Part shown: piece after piece, positions 16,526 to 24,985 of the stretch
How the letters are laid out: each line of letters begins with the position of its first letter
Position numbering within the stretch: the first letter of the stretch is position 1
Assembly (NCBI RefSeq): GCF_016598475.1
Contig: NZ_JAEMUX010000070.1
Location: 1 to 47,401 of the forward strand
DNA: 47,401 bases
Direction of reading: 5' to 3'
Origin: Streptomyces adelaidensis
GTDB lineage: Bacteria; Actinomycetota; Actinomycetes; Streptomycetales; Streptomycetaceae
Notes under the pieces: generated by a model
What the model was told of the DNA's origin: nothing
The model's database searches: none
What the model saw: only the letters and a program-made list of their open reading frames with translations
Translations under genes and position numbers: made by a program

Positions 16526-18145
16526 CTACCTTCCGTGCTCTTCGGTGGTGTCGGATGTTTCGGCCCGGTCGGTGTCGGACGCGTCGGCTCGGCCGCCCAC
16601 GCCCTCCATGGCGGCGACCACCTGCTCGTCCGTCCAGCCGCTCGCGAACTCGGCGACGGCCCGCCCGTGGAACATGACCACGAGCCGGTCGCACACCTTC
16701 AGGTCGTCCAGTTCGTCGGAGACGATCAGCGCGGCCTTCCCGCCGTCCGTGATCTGCCGGATCCGGCGCAGCAGGAACTCCTTGGACTTGACGTCCACCC
16801 CGTTGGTGGGGCGGATGGCCACCAGCACCTTCGGGTCGGTGGCCAGCGCCCGGGCGACGACGACCTTCTGCTGGTTGCCGCCCGAGAGCGCCGACACGGG
16901 GGTGGCCTCGCCGGGTGTCTTGATGTCGAGGTCCCGGATCATGCGCTGGGCGAAGGCCCTGGTCCTGGAGGGCAGTACGGTGCCGAACGGGCCGAGCTGG
17001 TCGGTGACGGTGAGCGTCGCGTTCTCCGCCACGCTGCGGTTGTTGACCAGCCCCTGGAGGTGGCGGTCCTCGGGGACGAAACCGACGCCGGCGGCGAGGG
17101 CGGACGGCACACTGCCGGTGCGCACGCTCCTGCCGGCGACCGAGATCCTGCCGTCCTCGGCGCGGTGGAGTCCGGCGACCGCCTCGCCCACCTGCACATT
17201 GCCGCTGGCCGTCGCGCCGGCGAGCCCGACCACCTCGCCGGCGCGCACCGACAGGGACAGGTCGCGGCAGCCGCCGGACAGCGTCAGGCCCTCGACCCTC
17301 AGCAGCTCGGCGGAGTCGGTCCGCACGGCGCTACGGCCGCCTTCCGTGGTCGGCGCGGTGCTGGTGGACTCCCCGGTCATGGCCTCCACCAGCGCCTGGT
17401 GGCCGAGTTCGGCCACGGGCGCGGTGAGGATGTGCGCCGCGTCGCGGTAGACCGTGACAGTGGTGCAGAGGTCGTAGACCTCTTGGAGGTGGTGGGAGAT
17501 GAAGAGGAAGGCGACGCCCTGCCGGCGGAGGTCGCGGAGCTTGTCGAAGAGCCGGGTGATGCCGCGGGCGTCGAACTTCGCGGTCGGCTCGTCCAGGATG
17601 ATGAAGCGCGCGCCGAACGACAGCGCCCGCGCGATCTCCACGAACTGCCGCTGCTCGACGGTGAGCTCCCTCGCCCGCGCGCCGGCGTCGACGTCCACGC
17701 CGTACTCACCGAGCAACTCCTCGGCGCGCCCCCGCAGTTGCTTCCAGCGGATTGGCTGCATCGGGCCGCCGCTCTGCCGGTTGAGGAAGAGGTTCTCGGC
17801 GACGGTCAGGTCCGGGATGATCGTGGACTTCTGGTAGACGCAGGCGACCTTGGAACGCCAGGCGTCGATGTCCCCGACGGGGGGTGCCGGTTCGCCCGCG
17901 TAGCGCAGGGTGCCGGTGTCGGCCGGCTGGAGTCCGGTCAAAATGGACACCAGTGTCGACTTTCCGGCGCCGTTGCGGCCGACGAGCGCGTGCGCCTCGC
18001 CCGGCGCGATGGTGATCCGGGCGTCGCGCAGCGCGACGGTGGCGCCGAACCTCTTGCTGATTCCGGTGGCCTCGGCCACCGGGGCGTGGCTCCCGGCGGC
18101 CGGGTTTCCGCCGCCGCCCGCCGGGGCGGTCGCGGTGTCCGCCAT
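16526..18145 (-). CDS. Sugar ABC transporter ATP-binding protein with two NBDs (RbsA/MglA type)
   Basis: A 539-residue double ATPase. NBD1 (about 23-265) is intact: Walker A GRNGAGKST (57-64), signature region LTVEQRQFVEIARAL, Walker B FIILDEPTAKFD. NBD2 (about 280-520) has a good signature, ALSGGNQQKVVVARAL (419-434), but a weak Walker A (GATASGNVQVG), and its Walker B reads VLVAIRPTNGVDV, with Ile444 and Arg445 where Asp-Glu is expected. NBD2 is therefore probably catalytically dead, so hydrolysis relies on one site. The permease start follows its stop by 2 bases. Confidence 0.9.
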   Translation of the reverse strand: MADTATAPAGGGGNPAAGSHAPVAEATGISKRFGATVALRDARITIAPGEAHALVGRNGAGKSTLVSILTGLQPADTGTLRYAGEPAPPVGDIDAWRSKVACVYQKSTIIPDLTVAENLFLNRQSGGPMQPIRWKQLRGRAEELLGEYGVDVDAGARARELTVEQRQFVEIARALSFGARFIILDEPTAKFDARGITRLFDKLRDLRRQGVAFLFISHHLQEVYDLCTTVTVYRDAAHILTAPVAELGHQALVEAMTGESTSTAPTTEGGRSAVRTDSAELLRVEGLTLSGGCRDLSLSVRAGEVVGLAGATASGNVQVGEAVAGLHRAEDGRISVAGRSVRTGSVPSALAAGVGFVPEDRHLQGLVNNRSVAENATLTVTDQLGPFGTVLPSRTRAFAQRMIRDLDIKTPGEATPVSALSGGNQQKVVVARALATDPKVLVAIRPTNGVDVKSKEFLLRRIRQITDGGKAALIVSDELDDLKVCDRLVVMFHGRAVAEFASGWTDEQVVAAMEGVGGRADASDTDRAETSDTTEEHGR

Positions 18146-18210
18146 GGTGGATACCGTCCTTCGTGGAAGTCGATTGCGAGGGTGCGGGCCGAGCGCCGCG
18201 ACCCGGGGCG

Positions 18211-18240
18211 GGAGGGACAGCCCGATCCGGCTGTCCCTCC
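18211..18240 (-). terminator. Hairpin between the binding-protein and ATPase genes (likely attenuator/stabiliser)
   Basis: GGAGGGACAGCC (18211-18222) and GGCTGTCCCTCC (18229-18240) are perfect 12-bp arms around CGATCC, 10 bases after the binding-protein stop. Such hairpins after the first gene of ABC operons usually protect or partly terminate the message, giving more binding protein than membrane components. Confidence 0.65.
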
Positions 18241-18249
18241 GGCCGGCCG

Positions 18250-19296
18250 TCAGCCGACGTTGTTGCCCCACAGGGACTTGTCGTCCACGTTGTCCTTGGT
18301 CACCAGCGGGGCCGGCAGCTGGTCCTCCAGGCCGTTCGGGATCTCGACGATCGTGGAGCCGTGGTCGGTCTTGCCCGCCTTGAAGGTCTTGCCCTCGGCC
18401 GCGGCCTGGGCGTAGTACAGCGCGTACTTGGCGTACAGGTCGGCGGGCTGGGAGATCGTGGCGTCTATCTGGCCCTTGCGGATGGCGTCGAACTCCTGCG
18501 GGATGCCGTCGTTGGAGATGATCGAGATGTGGCCCTTCTGGCCCGCCGGCTTGAGCAGGCCCTTCTGCTCCAGCAGGGCGAGGGTGGGCTGCAGGAAGAC
18601 ACCGCCGGCCTGCATGTAGATGCCGTTCAGGTCCGGGTGCTGGGCGAGCGTCGACTGCAGCTTGGCGGAGGCCACGTCACCCTTCCAGTCGGTGGGCAGC
18701 TCGAAGACCTGGATCTTCGGGAACTTCTCCTTCATGCACTCGGCGAACGCCTCGGACCGGTCGCGTCCGTTGATCGAGTCCAGCGCGCCCTGAAGCTCGG
18801 CGACCTTGCCCTTGCCGCCGAGCTGCTCGCCGAGGAACTCGCAGGCCTTGGTGCCGTAGGCCCGGTTGTCGGCGCGCACGACCATGTAGACGTCGCCCTT
18901 GTCGGGCCGGGTGTCGACGCTGACCACGGGGATCTTCTTCGAGGCGAGGGTGTCCAGGGTGGAGGCGATCGCGCCGGTGTCCTGGGGGGCCATGACGACG
19001 GCCTTGGCACCCGTGTTCTGGAACACCTGCACGTTGGCGACCAGCTTGGTCACGTCGTTCTGGGAGTTGCTGAGCGGCAGCGCGTTGATGTCCTCGGACT
19101 TGACGTCCTTCTTCAGGTACTCCGCGTAGGAGTTCCAGAAGTCCGAGTCGGAGCGCGGCAGGTCGATCCCGATGGCGGGCTTGTCGTCGCCCGAGGCGGC
19201 GGATCCGGAGCTGTCGCGGTTGCACGCGGTGAGCAGGCTGAGGGCCGCGACGGCACAGGCCGCTACGGCGGTGGAGCGGGTGCGAGCGAGCTTCAT
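18250..19296 (-). CDS. Sugar ABC transporter substrate-binding lipoprotein (RbsB type)
   Basis: A 348-residue lipoprotein: basic N-terminus, hydrophobic core and lipobox LLTAC with Cys25. The mature part is a periplasmic-binding fold of the ribose/galactose class (IGIDLPRSDSDFWNSYAEYL, then AKAVVMAPQDTGAI, IPVVSVDTRP, GIYMQAGGVFLQPTL). First gene of the leftward operon, with GGAGAG about 9 bases before ATG 19296. It captures the substrate outside the membrane; L-fucose or a related deoxysugar is inferred from the divergent catabolic operon. Confidence 0.9.
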   Translation of the reverse strand: MKLARTRSTAVAACAVAALSLLTACNRDSSGSAASGDDKPAIGIDLPRSDSDFWNSYAEYLKKDVKSEDINALPLSNSQNDVTKLVANVQVFQNTGAKAVVMAPQDTGAIASTLDTLASKKIPVVSVDTRPDKGDVYMVVRADNRAYGTKACEFLGEQLGGKGKVAELQGALDSINGRDRSEAFAECMKEKFPKIQVFELPTDWKGDVASAKLQSTLAQHPDLNGIYMQAGGVFLQPTLALLEQKGLLKPAGQKGHISIISNDGIPQEFDAIRKGQIDATISQPADLYAKYALYYAQAAAEGKTFKAGKTDHGSTIVEIPNGLEDQLPAPLVTKDNVDDKSLWGNNVG

Positions 19297-19434
19297 GGCC
19301 GGGTTCTCTCCTTGACCAGGACGGGGGAGCCCCACGGGGCGACCGGGGGAGGGGTGCTCTCGCCCGAGGGGCGGGGAGAGTGGGAGTGCGGAGAACGAGC
19401 ACCGGAGTGTGGAGGCCCCGAATCAGATGGGGCG

Positions 19435-19449
19435 ATTCCTCCGATGTAT
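19435..19449 (+). promoter_or_regulatory. Operator candidate 1 of the deoxy-sugar locus
   Basis: ATTCCTCCGATGTAT, one of three copies of a 15-bp dyad (consensus ATTCMTCSGAKGAAT) in the 438-base divergent promoter region. It lies about 139 bases from the binding-protein start. Confidence 0.6.
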
Positions 19450-19605
19450 CTCGGACGTCCAGGACGTTACGACGGCATTGCCGGGATCGACAAGGGGGTA
19501 TCGGCAACGAATTGCCCGTCTGGATCTTGAGGCGCACGGGACATGTCATCAGGTGATTTCGGACACATCGGACTCATTGGTAGGGAGGTGCTCCCTGTCG
19601 GTCAA

Positions 19606-19620
19606 ATACATCCGAGGAAT
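19606..19620 (-). promoter_or_regulatory. Operator candidate 2 of the deoxy-sugar locus
   Basis: ATACATCCGAGGAAT on the plus strand; its complement ATTCCTCGGATGTAT differs from copy 1 at one central base. It is opposite in orientation to copies 1 and 3. Confidence 0.6.
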
Positions 19621-19664
19621 GCGTTGTCAGTCCGCCGAACTGGCCTTACAGTCACCGGTGCGCC

Positions 19665-19679
19665 ATTCCTCCGATGAAT
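19665..19679 (+). promoter_or_regulatory. Operator candidate 3 of the deoxy-sugar locus
   Basis: ATTCCTCCGATGAAT, the most symmetric copy (ATTC...GAAT ends), 56 bases upstream of the hydrolase start. Right after it a 12-bp near-repeat (CCGACTGAACGA, CCGACTGAATGA; 19682-19705) leads into the ribosome site. Confidence 0.6.
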
Positions 19680-19734
19680 GGCCGACTGAACGACCGACTG
19701 AATGAAGGACCTCCATGGCAAGGGAGCTACCCCG

Positions 19735-20586
19735 GTGAAACTGCTACGAGTCGGCGCCCCGGGCGAGGAGCGGCCCGCCGTCCGCACCGACGACGGCCGG
19801 CTGCTGGATCTGTCCTCCGTGACTTCCGACATAGACGGCGCCTTCCTCGCGTCGGACGGTGTCGACCGGGCCCGCGCGGCGATCGCGGAGGACGCGCTCC
19901 CCGGACTCGACCCGGCGGGTCTGCGGATCGGCGCCCCTGTCGCCCGCCCCGGGAAGATCGTCTGCGTCGGGCTGAACTACCGCGACCACGCCGCCGAGAC
20001 CGGGGCCGCGATCCCGCCCCGCCCCGTGGTGTTCATGAAGGACCCGGGCACGGTCGTCGGCCCGTACGACGAGGTGCTGATCCCGCGCGGCTCGGTGAAG
20101 ACCGACTGGGAAGTGGAACTGGCGGTCGTCGTCGGACGACAGGCCCGCTATCTGGAGGGCCCCGGGGAGGCGGCGGGGGTGATCGCGGGGTACGCGGTCA
20201 GCCATGACGTCTCCGAGCGCGAGTTCCAGCTGGAGTACTCCTCGCAGTGGGACCTGGGCAAGTCCTGCGAGACGTTCAACCCGCTCGGCCCCTGGCTGGT
20301 GACCGCCGACGAGGTCGGCGACCCCCAGAACCTCGGACTGCACCTGAGCGTCAACGGCGTCAAGCGCCAGGACGGCCACACCAGCGACATGATCTTCCCG
20401 GTCCACCACCTCGTGGCCTACCTCAGCCAGTACATGGTGCTGGAGCCGGGCGACGTGATCAACACCGGTACGCCGGCGGGCGTGGCCCTCGGCCTGCCCG
20501 GCACCCCCTATCTCCGCCCCGGCGACACGGTCGAACTCTCTGTCGACGGGCTCGGTGGCCAGCGCCAGACCTTCGGCCAAGCGTGA
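19735..20586 (+). CDS. Fumarylacetoacetate-hydrolase-family protein, likely 2,4-diketo-3-deoxy-L-fuconate hydrolase
   Basis: A 283-residue enzyme of the FAH superfamily. It has the opening VGLNYRDHAAE, metal ligands in the E-x-E of DWEVELAVVVG and in SHDVSEREFQ, and the closing segment VINTGTPAGVALG. Members at this pathway position cleave 2,4-diketo-3-deoxy-L-fuconate to pyruvate and L-lactate, the last step of oxidative fucose breakdown. GTG 19735 has AAGGGAG 8 bases upstream. First gene of the rightward operon, 20 bases before the dehydratase. Confidence 0.88.
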   Translation: MKLLRVGAPGEERPAVRTDDGRLLDLSSVTSDIDGAFLASDGVDRARAAIAEDALPGLDPAGLRIGAPVARPGKIVCVGLNYRDHAAETGAAIPPRPVVFMKDPGTVVGPYDEVLIPRGSVKTDWEVELAVVVGRQARYLEGPGEAAGVIAGYAVSHDVSEREFQLEYSSQWDLGKSCETFNPLGPWLVTADEVGDPQNLGLHLSVNGVKRQDGHTSDMIFPVHHLVAYLSQYMVLEPGDVINTGTPAGVALGLPGTPYLRPGDTVELSVDGLGGQRQTFGQA

Positions 20587-20606
20587 CAAGCGTGAAAGGC
20601 ACTCCC

Positions 20607-21953
20607 TTGACTGAAACCCCCACCCGGATCGCCCGGATCACCGGGGTCGACACCTTCGACGTCCGGTTCCCCACCTCGCGGGAGCTGGACGGGTCCGACG
20701 CGATGAACCCGGACCCCGACTACTCGGCCGCCTACGTCGTGCTGAGCACCGACGCCGGTGACGGCCTCGAAGGCCACGGCTTCACCTTCACCATCGGCCG
20801 CGGCAACGATGTCCAGGTCGCCGCGATCGGCGCCCTGCGGGACCACCTCGTGGGCCGCTCGGTGGAAGAGCTGTGCGCCGACCCGGGCTCGGTCAGCCGC
20901 GACCTGATCGGGGACAGCCAGCTGCGCTGGCTGGGCCCCGAGAAGGGCGTGATGCACATGGCCATCGGCGCCGTCGTCAACGCTGTGTGGGACCTGGCCG
21001 CCAAGCGCGCCGGGCAGCCCCTGTGGCGGCTGCTCGCCCACGCCGACCCCGAATGGCTCATCTCCCAGGTCGACTTCCGCTACATCGCCGACGCCCTCAC
21101 CCCCGAGGACGCCCTCACCCTCCTGCGCGAGGGCCGGACCGGTCTCGCCGAGCGCGAGGCGACCCTGCTGGAGCGCGGTTACCCCGGCTACACCACCTCC
21201 CCCGGCTGGCTCGGCTACTCGGACGAGAAGCTCACCCGGTTGGCCAAGCAGGCCGTCGCCGACGGCTTCACCCAGATCAAGCTCAAGGTCGGCGCCGACC
21301 TCGCCGACGACCTGCGCCGCATGCGCACCGCACGGGCCGCCGTCGGCGACGGCATCCGCATCGCCATCGACGCCAACCAGCGCTGGAACATCGGCGAGGC
21401 GATCGAGTGGACCAGCGCCCTCGCCGAGTTCGACCCGTACTGGATCGAGGAGCCCACCAGCCCCGACGACATCCTCGGGCACGCCGCCGTCCGCCAGGCG
21501 GTCACCCCGGTGAAGGTCGCCACCGGCGAACACGTCCAGAACCGCATCATCTTCAAGCAGCTCCTCCAGGCCGGCGCCATCGACGTCCTCCAGATCGACG
21601 CCGCCCGCGTCGGCGGAGTCAACGAGAACCTCGCGATCCTGCTGCTCGCCGCCAAGTTCGGCGTGCCGGTATGCCCGCACGCCGGCGGCGTCGGACTGTG
21701 CGAACTGGTCCAGCACCTGTCGATGTTCGACTACCTGACCCTCTCCGGCACCACCGAGAACCGGGTCATCGAGTACGTCGACCACCTCCACGAGCACTTC
21801 ACCGCACCCGTGGTGATGCGGGAGGGCCACTACGTCGCCCCCTCGGCCCCGGGCTTCTCCGCCACCATGCACCCCGAGTCGCTCGCGGAATACCGTTACC
21901 CGGACGGCACGTTCTGGGCCGCCGATCTCGCTGGACGGGAGGAAGTCGCATGA
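20607..21953 (+). CDS. L-fuconate dehydratase (enolase superfamily)
   Basis: A 448-residue enolase-superfamily enzyme. It carries the KxK pair Lys225/Lys227 in QIKLKVG, metal ligands Asp255 (IAIDANQRW), Glu281/282 (WIEEPT) and Glu308 (ATGEHV), and the catalytic His358 in CPHAGGVGLCE. The opening, VDTFDVRFPTSRELDGSDAMNPDPDYSAA, is the long substrate-capping loop characteristic of fuconate dehydratases. It removes water from L-fuconate to give 2-keto-3-deoxy-L-fuconate. TTG 20607 was chosen because AAAGG precedes it by 7 bases; GTG 20592 is the alternative. Its TGA overlaps the next ATG. Confidence 0.92.
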   Translation: MTETPTRIARITGVDTFDVRFPTSRELDGSDAMNPDPDYSAAYVVLSTDAGDGLEGHGFTFTIGRGNDVQVAAIGALRDHLVGRSVEELCADPGSVSRDLIGDSQLRWLGPEKGVMHMAIGAVVNAVWDLAAKRAGQPLWRLLAHADPEWLISQVDFRYIADALTPEDALTLLREGRTGLAEREATLLERGYPGYTTSPGWLGYSDEKLTRLAKQAVADGFTQIKLKVGADLADDLRRMRTARAAVGDGIRIAIDANQRWNIGEAIEWTSALAEFDPYWIEEPTSPDDILGHAAVRQAVTPVKVATGEHVQNRIIFKQLLQAGAIDVLQIDAARVGGVNENLAILLLAAKFGVPVCPHAGGVGLCELVQHLSMFDYLTLSGTTENRVIEYVDHLHEHFTAPVVMREGHYVAPSAPGFSATMHPESLAEYRYPDGTFWAADLAGREEVA

Positions 21954-22765
21954 CCGAGCAGACAGGCGCTCCGACAGGTGACCCGACGGGTGAGCCGACA
22001 GGCCATCAGTCAGGTGAGCCGGCAGGTCTCAAGGCGATCGTCACCGGTGGCGCGTCCGGTATCGGGCTCGCCACGGCCCGGCTGCTGGCCGCCCGGGGCG
22101 CCGCGGTGGCCGTGCTCGACCTCGAACCCGCCGGCGTGCGCGAACCGTTGCTCGGCCTCAAGGCCGATGTCACCGACGACGCCTCGGTACGGGCCGCCGT
22201 GGCGGAGGCCGCCGAACGGCTCGGCGGACTGGACATCGTCGTGAACAACGCGGGCATCGGCGCGCAGGGCACCGTCGAGGACAACCCCGACCTCCAGTGG
22301 CACCGCGTCCTGGACGTCAACGTCCTCGGCATGGTCCGTACCAGCCGAGCCGCCCTGCCTTACCTGCGGCGCTCCTCCCACGCGGCGATCGTCAACACCT
22401 GCTCCATCGCCGCCACCGCCGGCCTGCCGCAGCGCGCGCTGTACTCCGCCAGCAAAGGCGCCGTCCTCTCGCTGACCCTCGCGATGGCCGCCGACCACGT
22501 CCGCGAGGGCATCCGCGTCAACTGCGTCAACCCCGGCACCGCCGACACCCCCTGGATCGGCCGGCTCCTCGACTCCGCCGACGACCCCGAGGCCGAGCGC
22601 GCCGCCCTCAACGCCCGCCAGCCCATGGGCCGCCTGGTCACCGCGGACGAGGTCGCCGCCGCCGTCGTCTATCTGGCGAGCCCCGCGGCTGCCTCCGTCA
22701 CCGGCACCGCCCTCGCCGTCGACGGCGGCATGCAGGGACTCCGGGTCCGCCCGGCGGGTTCATGA
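21950..22765 (+). CDS. Short-chain dehydrogenase, likely 2-keto-3-deoxy-L-fuconate dehydrogenase
   Basis: A 271-residue SDR with cofactor motif TGGASGIG (32-39), NNAGI, catalytic Ser in NTCSIAA and the Tyr-Lys pair in YSASKGA. An Asp after strand 2 (AVLDLEP) favours NAD over NADP. The first 26 residues are a Gly/Pro/Thr repeat (GDPTGEPTG) not seen in the fold core. In the pathway it oxidises 2-keto-3-deoxy-L-fuconate to the 2,4-diketo compound. ATGA overlaps on both sides couple its translation to the dehydratase and reductase. Confidence 0.88.
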   Translation: MTEQTGAPTGDPTGEPTGHQSGEPAGLKAIVTGGASGIGLATARLLAARGAAVAVLDLEPAGVREPLLGLKADVTDDASVRAAVAEAAERLGGLDIVVNNAGIGAQGTVEDNPDLQWHRVLDVNVLGMVRTSRAALPYLRRSSHAAIVNTCSIAATAGLPQRALYSASKGAVLSLTLAMAADHVREGIRVNCVNPGTADTPWIGRLLDSADDPEAERAALNARQPMGRLVTADEVAAAVVYLASPAAASVTGTALAVDGGMQGLRVRPAGS

Positions 22766-23811
22766 GGACCAGGACCCTCGGCGGCACCGGCGTCCGCGTC
22801 ACCGAACTGGCGTACGGCGCCGCGAGCATCGGCAACCTCTTCCGGTCGGTGACCGACGAGGACGCCGCCGCGGCGATCGACGCCGCCTGGGACGCCGGCA
22901 TCCGCACCTTCGACACCGCCCCCCACTACGGGCTCGGCCTGTCCGAACGCCGCCTGGGCGCCGCCCTCCAGGACCGCCCCCGGGACGCGTACACCGTCTC
23001 CACCAAGGTCGGGCGCCTGCTGGTGCCCAACGACGGAAGCCGAGACGGAAGCGGAGACGTGGGCGGAGAGAGGGGCGGCGACGACCTGGCCAACGGCTTC
23101 GCCGTCCCGGCCACCCACCGCCGCGTCTGGGACTTCAGCGCCGACGGCGTCCGCCGCTCCCTCGAAGCCAGCCTGGACCGGCTCGGTCTGGACCGGGTGG
23201 ACATCGTCCTGCTCCACGACCCCGACGACCACGCCGAACAGGCCCTCCGTGAGGCCTACCCGGCACTGGAACGGCTGCGCGGCGAAGGCGTCGTCGGCGC
23301 GATCGGCGTCGGCATGAACCAGACCGCGCTCCCGGCCCGCTTCCTGCGCGAGACCGACATCGACGTCGTCCTCCTCGCCGGCCGCTACACCCTCCTGGAA
23401 CAGGAAGGCCTCGCCGAACTGCTCCCCGAGGCCACCACCCGGGGCCGCAGCGTACTCATCGGCGGCGTCTTCAACTCCGGTCTGCTCACCGACCCGAAGC
23501 CGGGAGCCACCTACGACTACGCGCCCGCCCCGGCCTCCGTACTCGACCGGGCCCGGCGCCTGAAGACGGTCACCGAACGCCACGGTGTGCCCCTGCGAGC
23601 CGCCGCACTTCGCTTCCCCCTCGGCCACCCGGCCGTCGCGGGCGTCCTCACCGGCGCCCGCTCACCGGACGAGGTACGCGACACCGTGGAGCAACTGCGC
23701 GGCCCCGTACCGGCCGCCCTCTGGGACGACCTGCGTGCGGAAGGTCTGCTCGCCGCGGACGTCCCCGTCCCCGTCCCCGTTCCCGCCCCGTCGCCCAAGG
23801 AGCCGTCGTGA
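22762..23811 (+). CDS. Aldo/keto reductase, likely L-fucose (D-threo-aldose) dehydrogenase
   Basis: A 349-residue AKR-fold enzyme of the galactose/fucose dehydrogenase group. Catalytic residues are visible in FDTAPHYGLGLSE (Asp, Tyr), VSTKVGRLL (Lys) and VLLHDPDD (His). Most likely it oxidises L-fucopyranose to L-fucono-lactone with NAD(P), the entry step. An inserted Gly/Arg/Asp-rich stretch (about 94-108) and a PVPVPVPAP C-terminus are low complexity. Starts within ATGA of the SDR; its TGA overlaps the mutarotase GTG. Confidence 0.88.
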   Translation: MRTRTLGGTGVRVTELAYGAASIGNLFRSVTDEDAAAAIDAAWDAGIRTFDTAPHYGLGLSERRLGAALQDRPRDAYTVSTKVGRLLVPNDGSRDGSGDVGGERGGDDLANGFAVPATHRRVWDFSADGVRRSLEASLDRLGLDRVDIVLLHDPDDHAEQALREAYPALERLRGEGVVGAIGVGMNQTALPARFLRETDIDVVLLAGRYTLLEQEGLAELLPEATTRGRSVLIGGVFNSGLLTDPKPGATYDYAPAPASVLDRARRLKTVTERHGVPLRAAALRFPLGHPAVAGVLTGARSPDEVRDTVEQLRGPVPAALWDDLRAEGLLAADVPVPVPVPAPSPKEPS

Positions 23812-24119
23812 GGGTCGCCCTGCACACCAAGGTCCGCGCCGACCGCGTCGAGGAGTACGAGGCGGCGCACCGCGAGGTCCCCGAGGAGCTGACCGCCGCC
23901 ATCCGTGCGGCGGGGGTGAACGAGTGGACGATCTGGCGCAGCGGCACCGACCTCTTCCACCTGCTGGAGGTGAAGGACTACCCGGCGATGATCGCCGAGC
24001 TGGAGAAACTGCCGGTCAACATCGCCTGGCAGGCCCGCATGGCCGACCTGCTCGACGTCGTCCACGACTACTCGGCCGAGGGCTCAGAGGCAGGGCTGCC
24101 CGTGGTGTGGGCACTATGA
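23808..24119 (+). CDS. L-rhamnose/L-fucose mutarotase family protein (RhaM-like)
   Basis: A 103-residue ferredoxin-like protein of the RhaM/DUF718 family, normal length. The catalytic pair is recognisable as Tyr17 and His21 in EEYEAAHREVPEEL, and the sugar-contact region is IAWQARMADLLDV. It interconverts anomers of the 6-deoxysugar so that the dehydrogenase gets the correct form. GTG 23808 overlaps the reductase stop, and its own TGA overlaps the lactonase ATG. Confidence 0.88.
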   Translation: MRVALHTKVRADRVEEYEAAHREVPEELTAAIRAAGVNEWTIWRSGTDLFHLLEVKDYPAMIAELEKLPVNIAWQARMADLLDVVHDYSAEGSEAGLPVVWAL

Positions 24120-24985
24120 CCGACACGGACACCGGCCCGAGGACCGTCGACGCGCACCACCATGTGTGGGACCTGTCCGTCCGTGACCAGGACTGGATCA
24201 CCGGGCCCGAACTCGCCCCGCTGCGCCGCGACTTCACCCTCTCCGAGCTGGAATCGGCGGCGCGCTCGACCGATGTCGCCGCCACGGTGCTGGTACAGAC
24301 GATCACCGTGCCCGAGGAGACCCCCGAGTTCCTGGCCCTGGCCGCCGGCAGCGCCCTGGTGGCCGGGGTCGTCGGCTGGACCGACCTCGCCTCTCCCGCT
24401 GTCGCCGACGCACTCACCGAACTGCGGGAATGCCCCGGCGGAGAGTTCCTGGTGGGCATCCGCCACCAGGTGCAGGGCGAACCCGACCCGCGCTGGCTGA
24501 CGCGCCCGGACGTACTGCGCGGCCTGGCCGCCGTCGCCGACGCGGGACTCGCCTACGACCTGCTGGTCAAGCCCCACCAGCTCCCCGCGGCAGCGGAGGC
24601 GGCGGCCCGGCTCCCCGAACTCACCTTCGTCCTGGACCACTTGGCCAAGCCGCCCGTCGCCACCGGCGAACTGGAGCCGTGGGCGGGGGAGATACGGCGG
24701 CTGGCCGCCCTGCCGAACACCGTGTGCAAGCTCTCCGGCCTGGTCACGGAGGCCGACTGGGACTCCTGGCGCGTGGCGGACCTCGTCCCGTATGCCGACA
24801 CCGTGCTGGACGCCTTCGGCCCCGACCGGCTGATGTTCGGATCCGACTGGCCCGTCTGCCAACTCGCCTCCGACTATGTCGAAGTCCTCGACGTGGCCGG
24901 TGTGCTGATGTCCGCACTGAACGACACCGAATACCGGGAGGTCTTCGCGGGCACCGCCGTCCGCACCTACGGCCTGCGGATCTGA
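24116..24985 (+). CDS. Amidohydrolase-family lactonase, likely L-fuconolactonase
   Basis: A 289-residue TIM-barrel amidohydrolase of the COG3618 group: HxH-type start VDAHHHVWD (His14-16), DHLAKPPV, LSGLVTEADW and FGSDWPVCQ with the final metal/base Asp. These enzymes open sugar lactones; here L-fucono-1,5(4)-lactone to L-fuconate, linking the dehydrogenase to the dehydratase. Last gene of the operon. Its 3' end overlaps the convergent cbiO gene by 19 bases. Confidence 0.9.
   Translation: MTDTDTGPRTVDAHHHVWDLSVRDQDWITGPELAPLRRDFTLSELESAARSTDVAATVLVQTITVPEETPEFLALAAGSALVAGVVGWTDLASPAVADALTELRECPGGEFLVGIRHQVQGEPDPRWLTRPDVLRGLAAVADAGLAYDLLVKPHQLPAAAEAAARLPELTFVLDHLAKPPVATGELEPWAGEIRRLAALPNTVCKLSGLVTEADWDSWRVADLVPYADTVLDAFGPDRLMFGSDWPVCQLASDYVEVLDVAGVLMSALNDTEYREVFAGTAVRTYGLRI

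Noticed and set aside
24967..24985. Overlap of the lactonase and cbiO 3' ends as a sign of misannotation
   Set aside because: Both reading frames are well supported to their stops; short convergent overlaps also occur at 32174-32217 and 38732-38759.
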